64,000 nucleotides of DNA from Nilaparvata lugens (Eukaryota; Arthropoda; Insecta; Hemiptera; Delphacidae): assembly GCF_014356525.2 (NCBI RefSeq), contig NC_052507.1, positions 44,053,687-44,117,686 of the forward strand. The letters run 5' to 3'. Below the pieces are notes generated by a model. That model saw only the letters and a program-made list of their open reading frames with translations. It did not search any database and was not told where the DNA came from. Below are positions 33,200-44,489 of the stretch, in pieces (position 1 is the first letter of the stretch; every line of letters begins with the position of its first letter). Made by a program: the position numbers and the translations under genes.

Positions 33200-33715
33200 T
33201 CATGATACTGTGACTGTTATTCTGAATTCAAAGTTGCGAATGTGAACATGGATGGCAATTACCTCCAGGTAATGTAGTAGTGTTGAAGTTTGAGATACAA
33301 AGTCAGCAATAAGCATTGGCATTGCTATTGGCGTATGCTTTGGTGTCGGCATTGGCATCGGCGTTGATATTGGCATTGGCATTGGCGCAGGCATTGGCAT
33401 TGGCACAGGCATTGGCATTGGCGCAGGCATCGGCGTAGATATTGGCGGTGGCATCAGCATTGGCACAGGCTTTGGTGTAGCTATTGGCATTGGCGCAGGC
33501 ATCGGCATTGATTTTGGCATTGGCATCAGCATTGGCGCAGACATTGGCATTGGCATAGTTATTGGTGTAGATATTGGCTTAGTTATTGGTGTAGTTATTA
33601 GTGTAGTTATTGGTGTTGACATTGGCATAGTTATTGGCTTTGGCATCAGCATTGGCGCAGATTTTGGCGTAGTTATTGGTGTAGATATTGGCGTAGTTAT
33701 GTCACACTAGTTCGA
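33200..33715. repeat. Degenerate hexamer minisatellite (GGCATT/GGCGCA)
   Basis: From about 33300 to 33710 the plus strand is built from variants of ATTGGC, GGCGCA and GTAGTT in multiples of six. Because the period is a multiple of three, the minus strand is open for 150 codons of Met-Pro/Thr-Pro repeats. That frame is a by-product of the repeat and is probably not a gene. It lies inside the LTR element. Confidence 0.85.
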
Positions 33716-36092
33716 AAATCACCCAAATGTTCTTAACACTCTTCATGGCGTTCACTTATTGCTGATTTCGAGATTCACATGATAACTATTTCAATGTTAA
33801 TGTCTGTGCTGTACCTGTTATCTTAAAATGCTTATAAACTAAGAAGAAAATCTTGATTAGGCTATCAATACAATCTAATACACATGAAAATTATTTTTAA
33901 GTATATATAAAATTGAAATTTGTTAACATCTTATTATACAGTCAGCAATACATAAATTGTGAAATATGGAGATATCAATTACAAATTTTCACTAAAAAAA
34001 ATTTCATTTCCATCTATTCACTGTTCAAATATCAAAATTTAATCCATTCTTCAAAATAGAAATAGAATTTCATAACACCCTGTATCATTATCAAAATTGT
34101 AAAAAACATCAGATCATCACAACATCACAACAAAAATTAATTTCAATATATATTTCAATAATTTCAGACAATTGGTCTTCTATTCACAATCATTTCATAA
34201 TATATCTGCATTTCATTATCATTTAGTATAACATTTCATTTATAGCAAGTTCATTTCACATTTATGATTTATCATTCAGGGTATCAAAATTATTTAGTTT
34301 TAATTTTGTGCTCAAAAATTGTATAAAAAGCAAATTATTTGATATTATTAATCATCGTTTGCCGGATACTATAGTTTATTTCGACTTTTCAATGTTCTAA
34401 ACACAAACTACATTTCATGAGAAAACTTTACTATCAAACATTAAACAAGAAACCATTCAAAACATCAATAATATTTTGCTTCAAAGGCAAACAATATTCA
34501 TAAGTAATCATCTGCATCTATGGCAATCAACATTATTAATCATTATTTTTGCATCTATGGCAATCAACATAAGTAATCAACACAAAAAATATTATCTCAT
34601 TACTGCCTCTCTAAGTCATAACCTCTGTTATTCCTTCTTTAGGCAATAATGGGTTTCCATCTCAAAAAACAATCACATACCAGCAAAATTCTAATCAACA
34701 AACCCCACTAAAAATTCTACATACACTCCAGCATCCATTTCAAACGATAATCAATCATATCAAAATTTATAGAACAAACAATTTTAAAATTTTGAAAAAG
34801 ATATCAATTACAAAACACTTTAGAAAAATTTTAACCTTTAACTCATTTCAATTGATAATATAACACAACGTTTTTATTCAATGAAAACATTATTATTCAA
34901 GCTAACTTTCATTAATACATCACATATATATGGCTACAGAATTCATTAATACTTTCAAATTTTGAAGTTTATTTATTATAACAAAAGAATTTATAATTTA
35001 AAGACTGTATAATAAGTACAAACATTTCAAGATTATAATACAAAGATGATCAAGATGAATAATGAGTAAATAAGTTCCCTAAAAAATACAAGAAAGAGAA
35101 AAAGAAAACTGGGTAAATAAATTTCCTAAAACAATACAAAGAAGAGAAAGATTAATTAGAGCCTATCCTACATGTCAGTACTGAACTTTCATGAGGAAGT
35201 ATATTTAATAAAATATACTACTATGGAATTTTGTAAATTCCAAGTATGACTCTAATTTGTTATAATTGTGAGCTATCACTCCCACAAAAACAACTGGTGA
35301 AGGAAAAAAAATGTTGACTATTGTGACTGGGTGGATAGTTCCTAGATGTCTGTAAGGCAATGTGATAGCAGACTCTAGTATCGGACCACAAAAACAAAAG
35401 TATGCAAAAGTTTTTACAAACATTTGATGTTGCAGTCTTAAGGTTTTTATATCGCAAACAAGTAGGTCAGATAATCGAGTCCAGCCGTATGTGGTTCACG
35501 CCCACACCTCTAAAAGAATCACACCTACTTGTCTACCAAAAATCCAAAGTATTGGACAGCAAAGAAAAAAATAAAATGCAAAATGGGTTAAAAGCCCAGA
35601 AGAAAACAATAACCTAATTACATATGGCTTATGGCACGATATGCAATGAAAGATGAGAACATGGGACATAATTGCTCTGAAAAACCTAATTACCTAATAT
35701 GATACCTGAAAAAAAATAGACATAATTAAAATATGTAATACATGATGAAAAAATATACCGCAAGCAAACAATTATTTACACTACAATGGATAGATTTTGG
35801 AAAAGTTAAGTTTTATCAACAATTTAAAGATTAGGAAAATAAGCTACTATTTTAACTTCTAATATTATTTCAGAAGAATACAAATTTAAATGACTATGGA
35901 TAAGATTGGTTAAGATATGCATCATAGAAGAAATTTACTGAACATTACACAAAGACAGGAAAGAATTGAAAATTGAAAAGATTAAGGGCCAAGAAAATAA
36001 GCTACAGGAAAGAAAAAAGACACAATTATGGACACTTACCATACACTGTGTAGCGATTATGCTATTCTGAATCCCGGCATAACACAGGATTC
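33716..36092. other. Interior of the LTR element, no coding recognised
   Basis: AT-rich sequence where pol would be expected. Open frames near 35205-35617 carry no protease, RT, RNase H or integrase motif. It may be foreign or decayed sequence captured between the LTRs. Confidence 0.5.
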
Positions 36093-37040
36093 CTAATCAT
36101 TGTGTGCTGGGGAATACCCTTTCATCATATGATTCATTGTCATCATCTTGTAAGTAAGCAACTTGAAACAACCTTTGAATACTAACACATCAATGGAGAC
36201 TTTGCGTTTTGTTTTCTTCAAGAACATGATATTATTCATGGGTTCATTTGTTTCAACAAAGCCATTTTGCCTACAAAAGTTAGTCATGTTCACTTGAGAA
36301 TGCATTGCATACACCTTTTCAATTTTCAGTTGAAAGTTGAACTCATCAACTTGACTCAAAGCAAGATTCATTTTGTTTACATTTTTCCTAACCTCTACAG
36401 AAACCTGTCTCATGTAATCATTCACTTTGTTTATAGTTTTCCCAACCTTCAATGTAGCAATATTACTTTCATGATAGTTGACTTTCAGTGAAGACAACTC
36501 CCTACCTACTTCTTTACTCAATTCTACTATCTCATTAAGGTTGACTTTTTCAACAACAGTAACTAGGCCTACATTGTCAGAAACTTGAATGAGTTGATCC
36601 TGTATATTAACACTACTATTATCATGCTTCAATTTGTTTTCATCTTCATGATTATCTTTCAATGTTTCATGTGCATTTTTCAATAGAAGGTTTATACTTG
36701 CCTGCTCTAGTCTAATGCTAGCAAATTCTTGCTTCATCTCATCAAACCTAGCATTTTGCTCTTGTTTCAAATTATCAAATCTTTGTGTTAGGAATGCTAT
36801 AAGATTTGTATCATTTTTAGCTCCTACCATACTTGTTTCATTTGATATTTCTACTACTTTCTCATGACTTGTTACATTTGAAACGTTTTCACTTACAGCT
36901 ACACTATCGTTTGAGTCATTGTTTAAGGTTAGGTCTAAATCTTGTGATTCTTCATCTAAGTTTTGAATGTTTTCACTGGATAAAACTTCATTATTTTTAT
37001 TGTTCTCCATCTTGCTACTGCGTAAAAAATATTTACTCAT
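36093..37040 (-). CDS. Gag-like coiled-coil protein of the non-autonomous LTR element
   Basis: I chose the ATG at 37040 because the longer frame opens at GTG. 315 residues. The N-terminus is MSKYFLRSSKMENN. The first third is acidic and Ser/Asn rich. A heptad-rich coiled coil (FLTQRFDNLKQEQNARF, then DEMKQEFASIRLEQASINLL) lies near 90-130, and a further helical region follows. No zinc knuckle or major-homology region is visible, so gag identity rests on position just after the primer site and on the coiled coil. It is intact while the rest of the coding capacity is gone, so selection on it, or recent origin, is possible. Confidence 0.55.
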   Translation of the reverse strand: MSKYFLRSSKMENNKNNEVLSSENIQNLDEESQDLDLTLNNDSNDSVAVSENVSNVTSHEKVVEISNETSMVGAKNDTNLIAFLTQRFDNLKQEQNARFDEMKQEFASIRLEQASINLLLKNAHETLKDNHEDENKLKHDNSSVNIQDQLIQVSDNVGLVTVVEKVNLNEIVELSKEVGRELSSLKVNYHESNIATLKVGKTINKVNDYMRQVSVEVRKNVNKMNLALSQVDEFNFQLKIEKVYAMHSQVNMTNFCRQNGFVETNEPMNNIMFLKKTKRKVSIDVLVFKGCFKLLTYKMMTMNHMMKGYSPAHND

Positions 37041-37181
37041 TAGAACCTGAACTTTCTCGAACCGATTTCCCACTCAGCAGCATCTCCCATTCATAATTCA
37101 TCAAGATATCTATCCTACCAATAATTTTTTACAACCAGGGATATATTTTATAGTTTGAGTCCCACACCAGGGCGTACCATT

Positions 37182-37995
37182 TGCCGTGCTACCAATTTCT
37201 CCTTAATCGGTTGGAATAGCATTTAACACCTATTAACCTAAGGATAGTTGTCGGCTCCAATGTAATAGATTCTTGATAAACTATGAATGGATCTATCGCC
37301 TATGAATGAGAAATCCAGTTTACAGAGCAAATGAACTTTTAATCTTCATGGATAAAATTATACAAATACAAAGAACAATAACTTACAAGTCTAAGCATCT
37401 AAAATTAGGTAGCCTATTACAAACTAAAGTACTTATCCAGTTTACAGTTGAAAAACAGTGGCTATTGGCTTGTATACACACAAAACAAATTTTATGGACT
37501 AAATAGAACACTATAAATTGTTTAAAACTCAATTTAAAACATTAATAAATTCACATGAACGAAAATGATTCAGAGCAAAAATTTACAACACAAGCATAGC
37601 CAGCCATTAGTTTCAGAGAAGAAAGAAGAGGAAAAGCCTAAGTTACAAGTCACAGAGCCAAAGCCTTGTTTGGTGTCGATTTTACAGACACGTCATCAAA
37701 AAAAAAAAATTATAAATTACAAGTTTAGAATTCACACCCTACATTCTGTTCTCAATAAAACTTTATTTTGAAACTGTTATTTTAAACTTTCATATATATT
37801 CTCTATTTAAATAAACTATTTATTCTGTTTCTCAGCCTCGGTGACACCATGGAACAATGCAACAATCATTTACGATAAAAAATTCTCCGTCGAAAAGTTT
37901 GTCCGTCTATTGATGACTCTGATATTTACTATAAAGTTCCATAGATCTCGAATTGAAGATTCGATTCCAATGTGAGAAAAAAATGTAATATTACA
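37182..37995 (-). repeat. 5' LTR (814 bp) of the minus-strand element
   Basis: In minus-strand sense it starts TGTAATATTACATTTTTTTC and ends GGTAGCACGGCA. A diverged relative of its outer end is at 11735-11876. Confidence 0.92.
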
Positions 37996-38179
37996 GATGA
38001 TGGTGATGGACATCACTAGATGGTGATGTTCTAGGTTGTGTGGTATAATAGCAAGTTCTGTTGAAGCGGCGACAAATCAGTTCAACTGAAACAGGAGAAA
38101 AATCAAGTAGAAACAACAGCAGAATACCAAGGAATAATAAGCTTTTAATGAAATTTGTTATTACTTCATTACAAGGCAT
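37996..38179 (-). pseudogene. Small secreted-peptide-like ORF split by the LTR element
   Basis: From the ATG at 38179 the minus strand encodes a short N-terminus, then a strongly hydrophobic stretch (SLLFLGILLLFLLDFSPVSV), then a polar tail with RRFNRTCYY and a His run. The LTR element interrupts it at the GATG duplication; the fused frame hits a stop as soon as it enters the LTR. Ignoring the insertion, the frame would continue on the far side (31482 downward) as TPGSIIDYF and a stop, giving about 73 residues. The signal-peptide look is clear, but no family is recognised. It may be an uninterrupted peptide gene on other alleles, or a chance ORF. Confidence 0.4.
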
Positions 38180-39617
38180 ATAAGTGATGAAATTATTAAA
38201 TATTGAATATGAAATGTTAATATATGAAATTTCTTGTAACCGGTGGAGGGTTTTATAAGCCTCTTCAACTCACACCATACATAAAATTATGTAGCCAAGA
38301 ATCTCTCTATACGATGACTTAGTAATTTTCCAAAATATGAAATATATAAAAATACATGTGGTTCGATAGACATTATACTACTGCTGCGCGAGGTATATCG
38401 AGGGGATGTTTCTTCTCTTCAATAATATTTGCTAAAATTATACTGCTATGAAATATCTTTTGAATCCTTGATTGGTTTGGGAGCTTATAGTGGGTTCGTT
38501 CATTCAAATGCACAGATTATTATCATTATTCAATTGTCACCTAGTTTAGCAACTAGCAACTACGAGCCAGGAACTACAATGGAAAATATTAATAAAATTT
38601 GACTTCAGGCTTATTAAACTAATCAAAACTAATAAATAAAATCATGTCACATTTCAAATTTTCAAACAAAACAAAGTTACAAAGTTATTCAGCAATCAAT
38701 TCAGGTCAAGAAGGCATATTCAATTTTTAATTTCAATACTTGGGTACTTGCTAACTTGCTGCAACTACTGTAGGTTTGGGCCTCGGTCATTCTATGAACT
38801 TTGAGCTATATAAGAAAACAACAAGAGTTTGGCACTAACCATTTTAACAATATTCAAACTTGGACTCTTCAGAAACACTCACATACAATTTAAGAAAACT
38901 CACTATATTTGAACTCACAGGCACAAATAATTTTCTGATTCTTCTCCTACTAACTCTATAAAATTTGATTTCCTATTTATATAGATAAAAATTACTGATA
39001 ACTGAAATTTGTCAATTTGTCCATCTGAATGGGAAATTGACCCATTCAGAGGACCGAGGCTCGCACACCGTTACACAATGTTTTTCCGGTTACGTCTCAA
39101 TTCGGACTGTGGCCTTTTCACTGAAAATTATTCCCCTTCCACTAGCATTGAGCATAACTTTCAGTGGAAAAGCCAAAGCTGCAAAAAAATCAACGTTTGT
39201 ACAATTCCCAAATACAGAAGTTTTTTCGAAATGAAATTGAAATTGTATTTGAAAAATGCTCGAAAATTGCTTTAATTTCGACAACTAAGCAACAAGTTAG
39301 CAAATTCAATAAAAACATGGTCAATTCTCACACTAAAAGCTCAAGGTTCAACACAAGGTAAAAATCAAAGTTCATTCAGTTCAATAACCTGCAAAAGAAT
39401 ATAAGATACACAGAAAAAACAACTACAATAAAATCCACTCAATATCACACTATTACATTTTTCAACAATATAAGTATGAAATATTCACAATACAGACAAT
39501 TAAAACTTACAAAACTACAATATGAGATATCCAAAAACTGTATAAAGATTTCCCTTTTGACACTGCCAACTGAATGAAATTTTGTAAGTTGTGATTACAG
39601 CAGGAAAGAAATTCTTG
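38180..39617. other. No gene recognised
   Basis: AT-rich. Overlapping frames at 39009-39361 on both strands carry no motif and look like shadows of base composition. CCTCGGTC words near 38790 and, inverted, near 39055 may mark an unidentified element. Confidence 0.4.
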
Positions 39618-39704
39618 TTAGGATGTAGTAAGCTTAATGAGCTCACCCATCATCTTTCGTTTATCATCACTGCTCATATATTTTCTATGATATGCACAAC
39701 CATT
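39618..39704 (-). CDS. Candidate terminal coding exon, unknown gene
   Basis: Minus strand, 28 codons plus TAA, phase 0, preceded by TATAG. It encodes GCAYHRKYMSSDDKRKMMGE and then LIKLTTS, a basic helical-looking C-terminus with good codon usage for this AT-rich region. I do not recognise the protein. A MITE sits immediately at its splice acceptor. It lies on the same strand as the exons at 46319-47950, but the phases do not join directly, so at least one exon would be missing if they belong together. Confidence 0.4.
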   Translation of the reverse strand, partial: NGCAYHRKYMSSDDKRKMMGELIKLTTS

Positions 39705-39705
39705 C

Positions 39706-40084
39706 TATAGTGAGGTCCACGTTATAATGGCAGTGGATAAAGATAGCAAAACAATGTTGCCGATCCTCTGTCTTGTCAATGCCTTCTATAGACGGTAGCT
39801 AATACAAGTTTATTGATATAATATTAACTGTCAATTCTTGTTTAAAATATTCAATTTTATTTTATTAAGCACGAAATTATATTTTCCAATGATTTCATAC
39901 TGAATTTTAATGATGAAGATGAAATATTTTGTAAATTTATTATTAATTCAACATTGTTAACAGACGATCTGGCAACAGAGCAAAGCGAGAAAAAGATAGC
40001 GCTATCTGTTTTGTTGAATGATAGACAAGGATAGCAATACCATTGCTAATCAAACACTGCCATTAAAACGTGGACCTCACTATA
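39706..40084. mobile_element. MITE with CTATAGTGAGGTCCACG ends
   Basis: About 375 bp. The left end TATAGTGAGGTCCACGTT is mirrored by AACGTGGACCTCACTATA at the right, with further matching arm sequence (AATGGCAGTG, AAAGATAGC-type). It is flanked by TA and has no coding. The palindromic CTATAG at each end makes the exact boundary ambiguous by two bases. Confidence 0.8.
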
Positions 40085-40726
40085 GGAAGTTGAGTGGTCG
40101 CTGAAGAGAATGAATTATTATTCTTTGTAAGCAGGATTATACCAGGGTAATCTTTTTCAACCTCCGATCTCATATCATAAGACATAGACGAGCGATAGGG
40201 GGGCAACTTTCACAGAGCTGAACAGTTTAATATCATTCCCACCAAATGCCCTGTGATCGATGCGACCGGATCATCAATTTTTGTCGAGTTATAGAACCAC
40301 AAACATGGCCGCCTAACTTGAGTCTGCTGCCAAGTGCTAGTTACGCAGCGTTATTAGTTTTTGTAAGCAAAATGCAAAAGTTCAGCATAAATCTAAAAAA
40401 TATTTTCATAATGAGTGGTTACCGGAAATCAGATGCATTTATTTTGAGTACCAAGTACTAAATGAAGTAACGTGAGTAATCAAAGTATCGTTTGTATTGA
40501 ATACGGTAAGTAGTGAGGGATAATGGCTGCATCAAGTAGACGCTTAATACCAACATAACGATATCACTGAAGAGAGAAAGAAACCGAGAATTAACGGGCC
40601 GTTCGTAAGATTTAGAGCCAAGCCATATGAGACGTTTTTCAGATGAGTCGACAGGGCAGGAAGCTCTCAGATTGACTGATTGGGTAGGCGTTCGGAAATC
40701 AGCTGATAATTAGCCAATCGGTGCTC
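40085..40726. other. Mixed sequence, possible repeat, no firm gene
   Basis: Contains a short open stretch on the plus strand at 40246-40461 and another on the minus strand near 40100-40200. Neither has motifs or convincing splice sites. The block GATCGATGCGACCGGATCATC suggests a dispersed element. Confidence 0.3.
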
Positions 40727-41097
40727 ATTCCAAAAGTGTGCTCATTCCATTGTCCTAAAAAAGCACATTTAATGGGTGGGGCTGGCCCCACCCACTCAAC
40801 CGTATGCTTTCGAAATGATGCCAAAACTGTGCTCTTAGAATATGCACTTTAAAAAAAATGTGCTCATTCCCTTGTCCTAAAAAAAGCCCCTGAAAAGGGG
40901 CCAGCTTCAAGCCAGCCTCACCCACTCAAGCGAATGATTTGAGAGTGGTACCAAAAAAATGTGCTCATTCCCTTGTCCTAAAAAAGCCCCTGAAAAGGGG
41001 CCAGCTTCAATCCAGCCTCACCCACTCAAGCAAATGATTTGAGAGTGGTACCAAAAAAATGTGCTCTCAGAATATGCACTTTGAAAAAAATGTGCTG
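40727..41097. repeat. Tandem repeat, about 100-bp unit
   Basis: Units start with ATGTGCTCATTCCCTTGTCC at 40858 and 40959, with a partial third at 41059 and a diverged one before 40858. Each contains the hairpin GCCCCTGAAAAGGGGC and CCTCACCCACTCAAGC. Confidence 0.9.
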
Positions 41098-41129
41098 ATC
41101 ACCCTCACTGTGAAACTGAGTTTAATAAT

Positions 41130-41342
41130 GACGAGGGGGGTGGTGGTGAACAGTCTGAGCTTAATATCATGGCTACTAGTGAAGCAAATCTTAAGAGCAA
41201 GGTATCAAATGAATGTGCTCGTTATGCATTTTCAGAATATGAAGTTGTGCTCATCTCCATTAAATTGAAATTGGACGAATTTCTAAAGTTGTTTGGCGGG
41301 GGGCGTCGTGGTGAACATTCTAATCCTTATATCATGGCTTCT
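41130..41342. repeat. Tandem repeat, about 164-bp unit, second unit split by a LINE
   Basis: One unit runs from about 41130 (GGTGGTGAACAGTC, ATATCATGGCTACTAGTG). The next starts near 41300 (CGTGGTGAACATTC, ATATCATGGCTTCT). It is interrupted by the LINE and continues at 43712 (AGTAGAACAAATCTC to about 43800). Confidence 0.8.
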
Positions 41343-43695
41343 CATTAATTACTGATGTAATTAATGAGTTCTATAAAGCTTTACCACATTGTTGGAGAGT
41401 ATATTTGTTGAACCTTCTAAATAAGGTTTTCAATAGTCAAATAATACCACATGAGTGGTGCAAGATACTAATGTTGTACTACACAAAAAAGGAGATCCCA
41501 ATGAGCCTAGCAACTATAGAATTATTACCCTAATTAATACAATTGTGAAAATTCTTACAACAATAGTTGAGATCCGTTTGTCGTTGTGGGCGGAAAATAG
41601 CGGTGCTCTTCCAGAAGGACAAAGTGAGTTTAGAAAATATCGAGGCTGCATTGATAACATCTTCGTCTTACACTCAATACTATTTCAAAATGTAGAATTC
41701 CGACATAAGACTATCTATGCATTATTTGTGGATTATGAAGCCACATTCGATGGAGTACCTCATTATGATCTATGGTACAAGTTGGGAAGCGTGGAAGTGA
41801 GTGGTAAGATTATAAGATTCCTTAGTCAGCTTTACAGACAGGCAGAGCTGGTCCATATGAATGTATCTATCCCAGTAGATAGAGGCGTTTTACAGGGGGA
41901 TTCTATCAGCCCACTTCTCTTCTCTTTGTTTATTTCAGACATAGAACATTACTTTGGAGAGAAAGGTTTATCTGGCATACCTATAGATGATTCCACTGAT
42001 ATTCTAATTCTCTTGTACGCGGATGACATTGTCATCCTTGCAGACAGTCCTTCCGACATGAGAAACAAAATAAAATGCTAGGAGGATTACTGTGAAAGTC
42101 TGAAATTGAGGGTCAACATTTCCAAGACCAAGATAATTCCATTTCATAAAGGAAGGTTGAGAAAAAACAGACCCTTCTATTATAAGGGCGATGAAATAGA
42201 GGTCTGCAATAGATATAAATACTTGGGCTTGGAGTTTAGCTCTTCAGATCGTTTCAATATACACTGCTCATCTATAATATCCAAATCCAAAGGTCAGCGA
42301 AGTAATGCTACAGGTTTTGAGAAACGCTCGTTCGGATTCATGGGATAGCAAAATAAAACTGTTTGAAGCAGTAGTCCTTCCGATGGCGGTGTATGGGGCG
42401 GAAGTATGGGGCTTGGCCTGTGCTGAGCAAGTAGAGAAAGTTCAACTCTGGTTTTTCAAAAGACTATTGTTTTTAAGCTCACGTACACCGAGCTGGGTAT
42501 TACGTTTGGAGACAGGAAGAGTAAAAATAGTTAATTTGATCATCTTCAACATTTTAACATGGTTGATAAAAATATTAAACATGCCAGAAGACAGGTACCC
42601 AAAGATTTGCCTTAGAAAACTTATAATTTTGTCAGGAAGTCATTTCTATCAAAACAGAAATAGTCTCAACTGGGTGAATTTGGTAAAGAATCAATTAGAT
42701 TTCGCCTTTTTCAATACTGATTTGAACCAACAAGGAAATTTGGTAGCATCACTTAGTAGGATGAAATGGGATATTGTAAGTAGGCATGGTTTAGCATTGT
42801 ACGGAGTAGACAAACAGGAAGCATTTAATTCAATTTCTTTCCCATTTTGGAAGGTTTTAAATCCCAATTTTGTTCTTGGCGACCAGCTTGGAATGAGGAC
42901 ACCATTTAAATATATAAGATGTTTTACACAGCTACGAACGGCTTCGAAGTTTAGTTTTTACCTTTATCTAGAGAGCCATGGAATTTACATAGATAGTACT
43001 GAGTACTGCCCGCTTTGTAACATGCGGGAGGACGAAACACCCACTCATGTTCTTGTACGCTGCCTCATGTATGTAGAAATAAGACAACAGTTTCTGAATA
43101 AATATGTAGCAAACATAGTTGATTATGAAGATAAAGCTCTAGTTCTCCTTTCAAATGTAACACCAGATAAAATAAGATATATTTACAAATATATTATTAA
43201 TGCGATTAACGTGCGAAATTACATCATAGAGACTACGAGATGATCTTTTATTTATTTTTTTTAATATCATTGTAATTGTTCATTAATAATCACAAATATT
43301 GTTGGAACTGAAGGGTTGTTTTACAGGTTGTTTATAAAGTTGTAGTAAAAGTTGTTGGTGCTTTTGAGGAGCAGGCTACTGTTTTTATCTTTTGTTGTAA
43401 TGTCTAGTCAATATTCAATATCTGAAAGATAGTGTATTGTTTTACTAGTACAGCTTTTTATGTCACGGTGACATGTAAAATTACTCCCCCATATACAATC
43501 AATGATATTTTAGTAGCTTTAAAGTTCTTATTATTTTTAAGGAGTCTACATCAAACTATTTCATTTCAATAGTGTTATCCAGAATTCGAAGAGGAGTTGA
43601 TCAATTGTGTTGATGTTGTAATTGTAATTTATGTATTGTTAGTGTACAACTCTTTGTATGGGGCATGGCCCTTATGACAAATAAAGCTTATTTAT
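41343..43695 (+). mobile_element. 5'-truncated LINE with 16-bp target duplication
   Basis: A 2353-bp insertion flanked by the perfect 16-bp direct repeat TTATATCATGGCTTCT (41327-41342, 43696-43711). The right end is AATAAAGCTTATTTAT. It begins within the RT domain of ORF2, the usual product of incomplete reverse transcription. Target is the 164-bp tandem repeat. Confidence 0.9.
41455..43243 (+). pseudogene. LINE ORF2 RT and C-terminal zinc-finger region, broken
   Basis: RT motifs are KKGDPNEPSNYRIITLINTI, FRKYRGCIDNIF, LFVDYEATFDGVPHYDLWYK (first Asp region), RGVLQGDSISPLLFSLFISD and LYADDIVILADSPSDM near 42015. An in-frame TAG at 42079 interrupts it, followed by a frameshift near 42305. The last part (42305-43243) is open and includes a CCHC-type finger CPLCNMREDETPTHVLVRC near 43010. 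The clade is uncertain; the GVLQGD and C-terminal finger pattern differs from the other LINEs here. It cannot encode an active enzyme. Confidence 0.8.
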
Positions 43696-43984
43696 TTATA
43701 TCATGGCTTCTAGTAGAACAAATCTCATGAAAAAGGTATCAAACAAATGTGCTTGGTATGAATTTTCAGAATATGCAGTTTATAAAAAAATGTACTCAAA
43801 TTATCTTATCCTCGAAATTTATAGACTGACGTATAGCCGCCAGCTGTAAAATATAAACACGACCTGAAAGATAAAGAAACTTAAGGGTTTGAAAGGTGAA
43901 ATAACTGAATATAACATGGTATATCATTCTAAATATAAGAATATCAGAATTTTCAAAGTTAATCATTATTTTACAGTTTCAAGT

Positions 43985-44224
43985 AATTAGTGAGTGTTAT
44001 TTTTAATTCAATTTGGTTTGTAAACAATCTAAATTGGAACTTTTCTGTTTTCAAATGTTTGGACTGGAAATTGGACCTGAATTTAAGTGTATGGAACATA
44101 ACCTACTTTTTGGACTTTATAGTGTATGAATCAAAATTCGGGGAAGAAACAGTTTTGGGCTGTGCATATTAATCCTTTCCCAATCATTTTAAAGAATTGT
44201 GTCTTGTTTATCAATAAATAAATA
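43985..44224 (+). repeat. Dispersed repeat with AATAAATAAA tail, copy 2
   Basis: Shares AACATAACCTA, TTTTTGGAC, CAGTTTTGGGC and CCTTTCCCAATCAT with the copies at 10330 and 59010, ending TCAATAAATAAATAAC. The following bases, GCGAAGCTCGGTGCCC, resemble those after copy 1. Confidence 0.65.
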
Positions 44225-44489
44225 ACGTGCGAAGCTCGGTGCCCTGATATTGAGTTATAATAGCTGCAATATTAGGACAATAGTGAACTCCTCATTATTT
44301 CTAGTGTATCAAGATCTTGATCAAAAAATTTCAAGTCGACTAAGATACAATTAGCCATAGTAGATAATAAAAATCTGTTGTGAGTTTGAGATTTCCGAAT
44401 TTTGTAGGTTCCAACTTTATGAAATTTAAATAGAAAATAAATACCTAACGTAAGTCAATGAGTAGATAGAATTTTTTTTTAAACTTATA

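Larger units (their letters stand above)
31483..37995 (-). mobile_element. LTR retrotransposon, non-autonomous, minus strand
   Basis: A 6.5-kb element bounded by near-identical direct repeats of 809 and 814 bp that begin TG and end CA on either strand. It is flanked by a 4-bp target duplication GATG (31479-31482, 37996-37999). On the minus strand the 5' LTR is followed after 2 nt by TGGTACGCCCTGGTG, a tRNA-type primer site whose tRNA I could not assign. The 3' LTR is preceded by a good polypurine tract, AAGAGGGGGG, at 32296-32304. The interior has a gag-like frame but no protease, RT or integrase motif on either strand. Confidence 0.92.

Noticed and set aside
33200..33652. 150-codon minus-strand frame of Met-Pro and Thr-Pro repeats
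   Set aside because: It is the translation of a period-6 minisatellite; no non-repetitive domain supports a gene.
37041..37073. Longer start for the gag-like frame
   Set aside because: It opens at a GTG; the ATG at 37040 is preferred.
39009..39361. Several overlapping frames on both strands
   Set aside because: Mutually overlapping, without motifs or splice sites.
40727..41097. CRISPR-like array
   Set aside because: Units are about 100 bp, contiguous and diverged, with no spacers; ordinary tandem repeats in a eukaryotic genome.
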